64,000 nt of DNA, taken from NCBI GenBank assembly GCA_963422465.1, contig OY730169.1:2976001-3040000 (forward strand). Reading direction: 5' to 3'. This DNA comes from Lichina pygmaea. Its lineage: Eukaryota > Ascomycota > Lichinomycetes > Lichinales > Lichinaceae. Below are positions 56,665-64,000 of this stretch, piece after piece. The translations under genes were made by a program, and so were the position numbers. The notes below the pieces were generated by a model that saw only the letters and a list, made by a program, of their open reading frames with translations, ran no database searches and was not told where the DNA came from. Within the stretch, counting starts at the first letter, position 1. The number at the start of each line of letters is the position of its first letter.

Positions 56665-57416
56665 CGATGACGATCGTCGCCGCCGCCGCCGCCGCCGCCG
56701 TCGCCGGCGCTTCTCCTGCCCCTGCCACCGCCGCCGTCGCACGGGTGGGAAGAGAGTCGACCGGTTTCGACGGACCGTCGGCGTACGATGACCTGAACGC
56801 GCATCTCGTCAGCCATCATCTCGACGAGTTTTCGTCGGTACCCCGGGATGCGGCTCCAGCGACGACGCCACGTGGGTTGGCGTCCAGGCGACGCGATGAG
56901 AAGCCGAGGGGTCAAGCGCAGGGCGAATAGGCGAGCGTCGGCCACGGGGTCGGCCGGCAACGTACCTCAACGAACCACGATGGCTCGATCGCGACGCGTG
57001 TCCAGCATCGACGGCACGCACCGCGGCAGGTAGGTGTCATCAATCGCTTCGGAACTCTGGAGTGTAGGATGCGGTGGCGACAACAAGTTTTCGACACGCG
57101 GTCGACTTTCGTCCAGGAGGAAGCTGCGGGGAGAGCGGAGTGAGCGTGTGAAAGTGAGCGGTAGGTATGTATGGCGTCGGCGGCCCGAAGGGTGGAAAGA
57201 AGGAAGGTGATCCGGGAAGGGTGTGGGAGGCGGTTGAAGGAAGGAAGGGACGAAGGTTGATGACGAGGCCGGACAGTGGCAAGGCCAACGGAGGGGGAAG
57301 CTGTCAGTTATAGGGATCGGGATGTGGATTGCGCGCAGCGGGCAACGGTTACGGGGCCCCACAGGGCGGTCTCGGGGACGACGGCCGGATGGGAAAGGAG
57401 GGAAAGGGGGAGGGGG

Positions 57417-57447
<31 letters not shown>

Positions 57448-60400
57448 AAGGAGGCAAGGGGAGGAAGAAGAAGAAGAAGGAGAAGAAGGAGAAGAAGGAA
57501 CAAGCAAGGTCGACGTACGTACCGTAAGAAAGGCCCTGGCCTTGCGAGATGATCCTGCAACGATGGGTAGCAGCAGCAGCGGCAGCAGCAGCAGTAGCAG
57601 CTCCAGCGAATAGCAGGAGTAGTCGTATAGTAGGAAAGTGTCTTATGCGATGGTGTAGTGTCGAGTGGTCTGGTAGGGCCAGTCGCAACGAGGTTCTTGT
57701 GAGCGACGATGGCGATGAGGATCTAGGATGCCGACGGCGACGAAGGCCGGATGATGATGATGATGGCCGAGGACGCCTTATAACGGGGAGGGATGTGTGT
57801 ATCTTTAAAACGGGAATCCTCCCCACACCCTTTGCCTGATGATCGTCGTATAGCCGTAGCTGTAGCTGTATCCAGGGAGGCTATACAATGCCGCCGCCCT
57901 GTGGATCGTCGTCAGAGCCCGCGCCTAGCATCAGCTTCGGCAGCAGCACCAGCAAGCAGTACATACAGCACGTATCGTGGAGGCGAACGACTGGCGTGAT
58001 ACCCGGGGCCGTCGATGCTGCAATGGTGTATCTGTACTATCGCGGCGGCGGTGGTGGTGATGGTGATGGTGATGGTGATGGTGATGGCAATGGCCAGTAC
58101 CCCACCGTGCCCACGTCCCCAGTATCGTCCTTCGCGGTGTCCGCAGGCCAGTTGGGTACCGATACGTCGCTGCTGGTGCTGATGCTTCGCACTTTGCTTT
58201 GTCCGGCCGGGTCGACCGAGTCGATCGGCGTGTCGCGGATTGTCTGGCGCGCTGGAGTACAGTAGAGTACGTACTGCGGCGTGGTGGTGGTGGGGACGGC
58301 ATCGTGCAAGCCCTTCCCGACCGTCGTCCCGCCCCCGTACCGTACAGTCGTACCTTGAACCGCCGTCGACCGAAGACGAGAGGGCCGGTTGTGCTGATGG
58401 TGACGATGATGATCGCGGTCCTGAACGGTGTACATACCTACCGGCCGTGACGAGAGGAAGTGAGGAAGTGCTCGTACGCGATGTACGTACCTCCGTGGTA
58501 CCCCGTACTTCGTGCCCTAGTCGGTAGCACAGCACTGTAGGCTATGCCATCCACCAATCCACGAATGGAAACATGGGGCAGGGCAAAAGAAGCAAGCATG
58601 GCGCCGAAGCCTGGTGGTGGTGGTGGTGGCAGCGCGCCCTTCGTCAGATGAACGGATCGAGTCAATGTTCTTTTTTTGGGACGACAAATCCGCCCCCCCC
58701 ATCCCGGGCACGCCGGGCTTCATAGCACCAGTCCCCGTAAGGGAGTACGTACTGTACGTACGTGAGGATGTAGAGGGCAGGACGCCGTTGGTCCAATGTG
58801 TCAGATCTTCGACGGAAAGGGTCGGGTGGCCGACGGGCAGCGGAGGCGCCAAAGAGATCAACAAACGTCCGGCGGTACGTGTATTACCCCTAGCACGGCC
58901 GTCGTCGTCGCCTGTGGCCGGCCACGCCTCGTTCCTGGCGAGGCCTTTGGCATCTGCATCTGCATGCTCGACCGGTCAGGTGCAGCTCTTCTGTGCTGCC
59001 TTGTGGCCCGGATGCCTCGTGGTCGAGAGGGCGCGCGCGCGCACCAGGGTCCGTCGCCGCGGTCGGGTGCTACCGAGGCCTGGAAACGCCAGAGCTGTCC
59101 GTACGTACTGTCGGCACTTCGTGACACGAGCAGGTTTCCGCAGACCGGTAGCGAACCCTCTTCGAGACCGCTCGTTCGTCGGAGCGTACACTCGATGCGG
59201 GCACGGTGGTCTCTTCCGAAAGCAGGAAGCAGCTCCTCCCGAAGCGGAGCGTCCAAGAAGCATGGAACCGAAGCGAGGAGTAGCCCGGCAGGCAACCCCT
59301 GTCGACGACGCACAGTAAGACGGAGGTTAACTCTCCGAACGTGCCCGGGGCGTCCTTACCGGAGACCGAAGATGAACGGGCTCTCGACGACGAGGCCTAC
59401 GCTCGTTCCCATGCCCACCATCCTCCTCCCCCCCCCCCCCCCCCCCCCCCCCCTTCTCCCCTTTCGGCGTGGAACGGTCGATCCTGTGAAACAGCTCGTA
59501 CGGACGACTCCGAAGCGACGATACAACTGCCCGCCCTCGGCCGAGGCTCCTGTAAGATCTCCCTCCGAGAACCGGATACCCGCAGACGGTCTTCTCTGGC
59601 GTGGAGCCCGAAAGTGATGGCGCAGCCAGGACAAGCTCGAGGTCGTCGTCGACTCGTCGACGATGGAGGACATCTTGCTTTTTCAAAGGCCGTTTCCGAA
59701 AAAGAAAGCCGGCCGGGACCAAAGGCTGCGACGTTGTCGTTCTCTCCGGGCCCTGGGCGTACGTGGGGACCGACGAGCTTCTCCCGTCGGTTCTTCCCGC
59801 TAATCAGGCACCGGCAACGGGACCCCGCCGGCGTCGACAGGAGCGTGTGACTCGAACGTGTGATCAAGGCGATGGTGCCGACGACGACGACGACGACGAC
59901 GATGATGATGATGATGATGATGGGCCCATCAGACGACCGGGGGTTGGTGCCACCGCCCAAGCCGTCTCGTCTGCGATCGACCAAGCCTGGAGGCCGCAAA
60001 TCTCTCGAGGTCGAAAGTGACGAGCAGTACGTATGGGTACGTACGTACCGCGCTGGGGCGTACGGTATGTTTAGCGTCGGTCGTTCTGGACCGAGTGTCG
60101 GCACTGCAATCGATGTGGACCGGTGGCGCAGGGCTGACATGGCGCGCAGGGCACCCGAGAGGATGTTTTAGCGACGACGGTGGTGGATGCACCAGCCATA
60201 CTACGCCATATCGGACGACGAATCAATTGCTCCGTTGTCTCAAGCGGCGAAGCCTGGGGACGGGACCGATGGACGACTGTCGTTGGCTGGGCATGGCCGG
60301 CGTGTCGTCCGAACGTACGGAGTACCGGTACGTAGCACGTACGTCGACGTCGACGTCGACGTCTCCGTGTCGTACCTTCGTACCGCGCGCCGGGGCTCGC

Positions 60401-63400
60401 TTGGACCTGTGCAGGCCTTTCTATTTTAAGCCGGTCGCCCAGATGATGAGTAACCGAGCCGAGACGCTTTCGCCCGATCCGGTTTGGCGTCGCCTCTTCT
60501 CAGCTGAGCTCAGGAACCCGCTGATGTCCCGCCTTGCCTAGTGCTTATCTTTGCTTTTTGATCGCTCGCACTCTCCGGCGGACGCGGACAGGCAGCGGAG
60601 AAACGGCCGTGACATCGCAAATCGAGTACTCGTACTCCGTACTTCCGTACGTACAGTACTGTCCGTACGGAGTACCTTTCGGTCCAGCCCCGAAGATGGA
60701 GATTGAATTTCTCGCCAACCGTGCGGCTTATCTCGGACGTCCGTCGACTGGTGGGTATCGGTGGCCGGTTGTCTCTCTTGTCGATTCTCCCGAGATCGTT
60801 TCGTAACGTCGTCTCGTCTTGCCGGCACGGAGGACGTCCGTACGGAGGTACGTGCGGCCGTACGGCACCTCTGCACCGTACGTACAGTACGAGTGTGTAC
60901 GGTACATACGTATCGTCGGCCGCCGTCCTTTTCCTCCGTCTCCGTCTTTTCGATTTGATTTTCATCTTCATGGTTGTTTTTTTTGGGGCCAAGCCCTATA
61001 TCATCAGCAGATTTGCGCATGTGGAAATGAAGTGGGTTGTCCGTCGTCCGTCGTCATGCGTCTTGGATTGCCCCACCCCCGCTTCGCTTCTATCGCTTCG
61101 CCTCGTCGCAGCTCAGAAATAAAGATCGCTCGCCTGCACGAAGTACCTTGACCTTCGTTCGCTGGCTCGCTCTCTGCCCTTCGTCCGCTGGGCAGGTGGC
61201 CCCCTTGCGGCGTAGCGGGTGCGTTGGGAGATTCGGACTCCTGCGTCGTCCACGTCGGCAGTAGTAGGGCGGCGGCAGCAGCAGCAGCGGCGGCAGCAGT
61301 AGACCGTCGCCGTCGCCTCCTCAATCTGACGAGTCCATCCTGACGACCTTGGACGACGCTCGAAGAGCTGAAGGTCGAAGCTGGAACAAGCCACCATCGA
61401 AGCTGACCGGTGGTATGCTGCATATGCATCTTGTCGATCGTAGCGTGGGCTCTGCACGCCCCTCTTCTGCCATGATACTCGTAAGGGTAAGCGCCCGATT
61501 GTAGTGGTGGCTGGCCTGTCGTGGCTGCCCTGGTGGAGCCGGTCGGTCGATGTGCAGGGTGACGCTGGTGTTTGGCCGTGTCGATGATTGGTATAGGACA
61601 AACGCTGCCGTTGCCGCTGTCGTTGCTGCGGCCGTGGCCGTGGCCGACGCTCGACGGGCAATCGTCCCGTTTCGCCCAAGCTCGATGTTCGAGGCCTCCT
61701 TGTTTCCGAGAGCCCCCTCCAATTTTCGTGTGATCAAAAGGACCTGTACTTCTGCATGGGCGGACCGACGTTCCGCCGTCGGCGACGGCTTGAAACACGC
61801 CGCTCGGTGCTGTCGGGGGGCCCAGCAAGATGTCCTTCGCTGTACGGAGGGCATCGGCTTCTTGTTTTTTTCTCCTCTCCTTGCCGCCATGAAACAGCGG
61901 GTCGGCGATGTGTACCTGTAGGAAGGAGAGCAGCCACAGGTTTAGCAAGTTGGGGGGGGGGAAGAGTAGCTGGAGCTGTTGAAGGTAGCCTGGCACCGGC
62001 AATGGATGCTTTTCGACACCTGCCCTCGCTCCATCGCATCTGTCGTAGGATGGTCGACCCGCGAGGGTGCGTGACGCGACCTGTCAGACACCAGTGCCAC
62101 GACGGAGTCGGATTACGAGCGCTGTAGCATCAAGAGCTCGTGCGATGTGTTGCTGGCCACGATGCCCAGGGCTTAGAGCGAGACTCCGTCGAGACTCCGT
62201 CGAGACTCCGTCGAGACGGGATGCCACGAGGCCAAGCGTCGATCGTCTCCGAGCAGCTACTTGCAGCTAGGATCTGTCAGACCTGTGAGCAACGCGCTAA
62301 CTGCGCAGACGAGGCTGGTCTGCCTTCCCGTAAGAATCTGACCGACCTTCGCCGCTCTTCCGCCGGACGGCCCTCCGAGATCTTGGCGGTGGGGCCAAGT
62401 GTGAGTCAGGGGGCTCGTCGCCTGGAAGCGGGCAGCCCGGGAGGAATGGTCAAGGCGATGAGGCCTCTCCCCACCCTCCTTTGAACATCTGGTTTGGTAG
62501 GAAGCTGGTCGAAATCCGGCTGCAGTCAGTACCCGAAGTGAGATTGGTAGATCAGCCTCATGCTCGAGACAAGGGACGCCTTTCGACCAGAGCCGGCTCG
62601 ATGCAGTCTGAGGTTTGAAGATCGAGAATCATCGGACGGAAGGCTGACTCGGTCAGGCACGCAAGAGGGGGCCATGCAACCTGCTTTCCGCCAAGGCTGT
62701 CTGGACGGACGGAACGATGCAATGTCGCGTACGAGCCTGCATCGGACGGCAGTTGATGACGCTCCTTGCTTGTGGTCCTCCTCTCGAGACGCATGACGCC
62801 GCCGAGAGGCAATGAGAACGTGAGGAGTGATACGATAGCGACATGAAGACACTGGAGTGACATGCTCCCGCATCGATCAGGTTTCCTGCAAGGGACGTGG
62901 CAAGTGGTCCAGGACAACACCCAAGCTCGGCGAAGTTGCATGGCTTGGCAGAGCAGCACGTCGTACAGTACTGGGATGCCCCCGAGCAAGAGGCCACATC
63001 GGGAAATACACCGTCTCGATAACAGCAGGACAATTAAAGTATTTCTCTTCGGCCAGACCTAGATGAAGCCATCTCAGATGCAGGGGGACCGTGCCGTATC
63101 ATTTGCTGCAAAGTGGTCTGGCGACGGGCCAGATGTCTGTGCGAATCAGAACGTGTAACAGTATGATCGCTCCCGGCTGCCAGCTAGCCAGCCCTGCGAG
63201 GCGAAGAAGCAGAACACGAGGAATCCCTCCTGTCGATGGCGTAAACCTGTAACCGAGCAGGGCAGGTTGGTTTCGATATGCTGGGCGTAACCCCGTATGT
63301 ACTGTACGTACTTTGGTACAAGTACACGAGCAAGATGACTGTGTGGGTTGTACAGGACCCAAAGAGTCAAAGAAAGCGATACGCACGACCGTGGCACGTA

Positions 63401-64000
63401 TAGTTTGTGTCATGTTAGACAAGCTCATCAGGGTACGTACGTGGTCGAAGGGTGAGATTTGAAGATCCTTGCGTCACGGTGCAGCTAAGCCCGGTCAGCG
63501 TGAAGTAGGAGACTTGTGAGGCAAAACAGACTAGGCTTTCAAGCAGGGGATCATGACATCGAGGAGAAAGGCACTGAAAGAGACAGGAAGATAGGGGGGT
63601 AATCTTTGGTGCCACCCAAGTCGTAGCAATGGTCCATGAATGTGTGGAACCAGTTTCTTGAGGATGCCACCTGCGCGGTTTTGACAAGGAAAACTCTGTC
63701 GACGCCCAACAGCAGCTTTCATGCAAAACTTATGTCAGCAGGTCCGCAAGGGCCCACCGGTACGTATCATACTGTCGACCGGGGACTCTACGGAGAGTTG
63801 CCCGCGGATTTGCAGGGGTGCCGAGATCAGCCTCCCCCTGAGTGACGGCTAAATTGCTGTCTGCACGTGACAGTCTGCAGAGTTTTCCTCTTCTCCTTTG
63901 TTTAGATTTTAGTTGGGCCAGAGAGACGACTCTACACAGTTGACCGGTTGTCAGCTACAGCACCTCTCCACATAGTCGACCGGCTGTCGGCTTTCACATA
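56665..64000. other. Long gene-free region upstream of the zinc-finger gene
   Basis: No gene is supportable on either strand. It has a G run at 57421-57447, (GGTGAT)n at 58050-58088, a C run at 59428-59453, (CGA)n/(TGA)n at 59878-59922, and TACGTA/GTACGGAGTAC clusters at 58745-58762, 60300-60360, 60620-60680 and 60830-60915. A three-copy 11-mer GAGACTCCGTC lies at 62178-62215. The last 90 bp hold a two-unit repeat with GTTGACCGGTTGTC and GTCGACCGGCTGTC. Long open frames here are low-complexity and overlap each other. It could contain long leader sequence or regulatory DNA for the zinc-finger gene. Confidence 0.5.

Noticed and set aside
61004-62002. Minus-strand open frame of 332 codons
   Set aside because: Low-complexity with poly-Ala and poly-Arg from GCA/GTC repeats, no ATG supported by a conserved start, and no recognisable domain.

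Overview
The window is nuclear DNA from a filamentous ascomycete (Pezizomycotina, most likely a Sordariomycete). The signs are compact genes with short introns of about 54-183 bp and GT..AG borders, GC-rich coding sequence with long Pro/Ser/Gln/Ala low-complexity tails, and several families found in filamentous fungi: an RGS-LOV photoreceptor, DUF3431, DUF8004 and a SANT/Myb regulator. Gene-poor spacers carry microsatellites and palindromic TACGTA / GTACGGAGTAC words. I cannot name the species from sequence alone.

Layout. 1-2.33 kb is a mobile-element nest: the 3' end of a decayed Tad-like LINE, with one short inverted-repeat element inside its 3' UTR and a second abutting its end. 2.84-5.59 kb (-) is a DUF8004 protein. 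8.41-9.35 kb (-) is a predicted secreted coiled-coil protein of unknown family. 9.6-10.1 kb holds two inverted fragments of a Tc1/mariner transposase 3' end. 12.21-14.14 kb (+) is a GT34 (MNN10/GMA12-type) Golgi glycosyltransferase. 16.37-18.22 kb (-) is COP9 signalosome subunit 1. 18.70-20.44 kb (-) is a secreted GH32 invertase-type enzyme. 23.25-23.61 kb is a 5'-truncated LINE with an exact 13-bp target duplication. 23.90-26.78 kb (+) is the ERAD ubiquitin ligase Hrd1. 30.06-33.01 kb (+) is an RGS-LOV blue-light protein. 33.75-35.39 kb (+) is a DUF3431 membrane protein. 35.4-37.5 kb is repetitive, with a tandem duplication of about 225 bp. 37.54-38.97 kb (-) is an AhpD-like protein, divergent from 39.14-40.34 kb (+), the NAD-synthesis enzyme quinolinate phosphoribosyltransferase. 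40.71-42.03 kb (-) is Ap4A phosphorylase and 42.38-43.94 kb (-) a SANT/Myb-like regulator. 43.9-48.7 kb is gene-poor, with a GCAGCC-type minisatellite. 48.73-50.75 kb (-) is a large low-complexity protein with a conserved N-terminus. 53.57-56.66 kb (-) is a four-finger C2H2 transcription factor. 56.7-64 kb has no gene I can support.

The genes are mostly unrelated housekeeping and regulatory loci, not a cluster with a common pathway. Two (CSN1 and the RGS-LOV protein) belong to light- and development-related signalling in fungi, and Hrd1 and GT34 act in the secretory pathway, but nothing in the layout shows co-regulation. Gene models were built by joining open frames at GT..AG (once GC..AG) borders so that reading phase is kept and the conserved family sequence is continuous. 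All exon borders are my inference from sequence, without transcript evidence.
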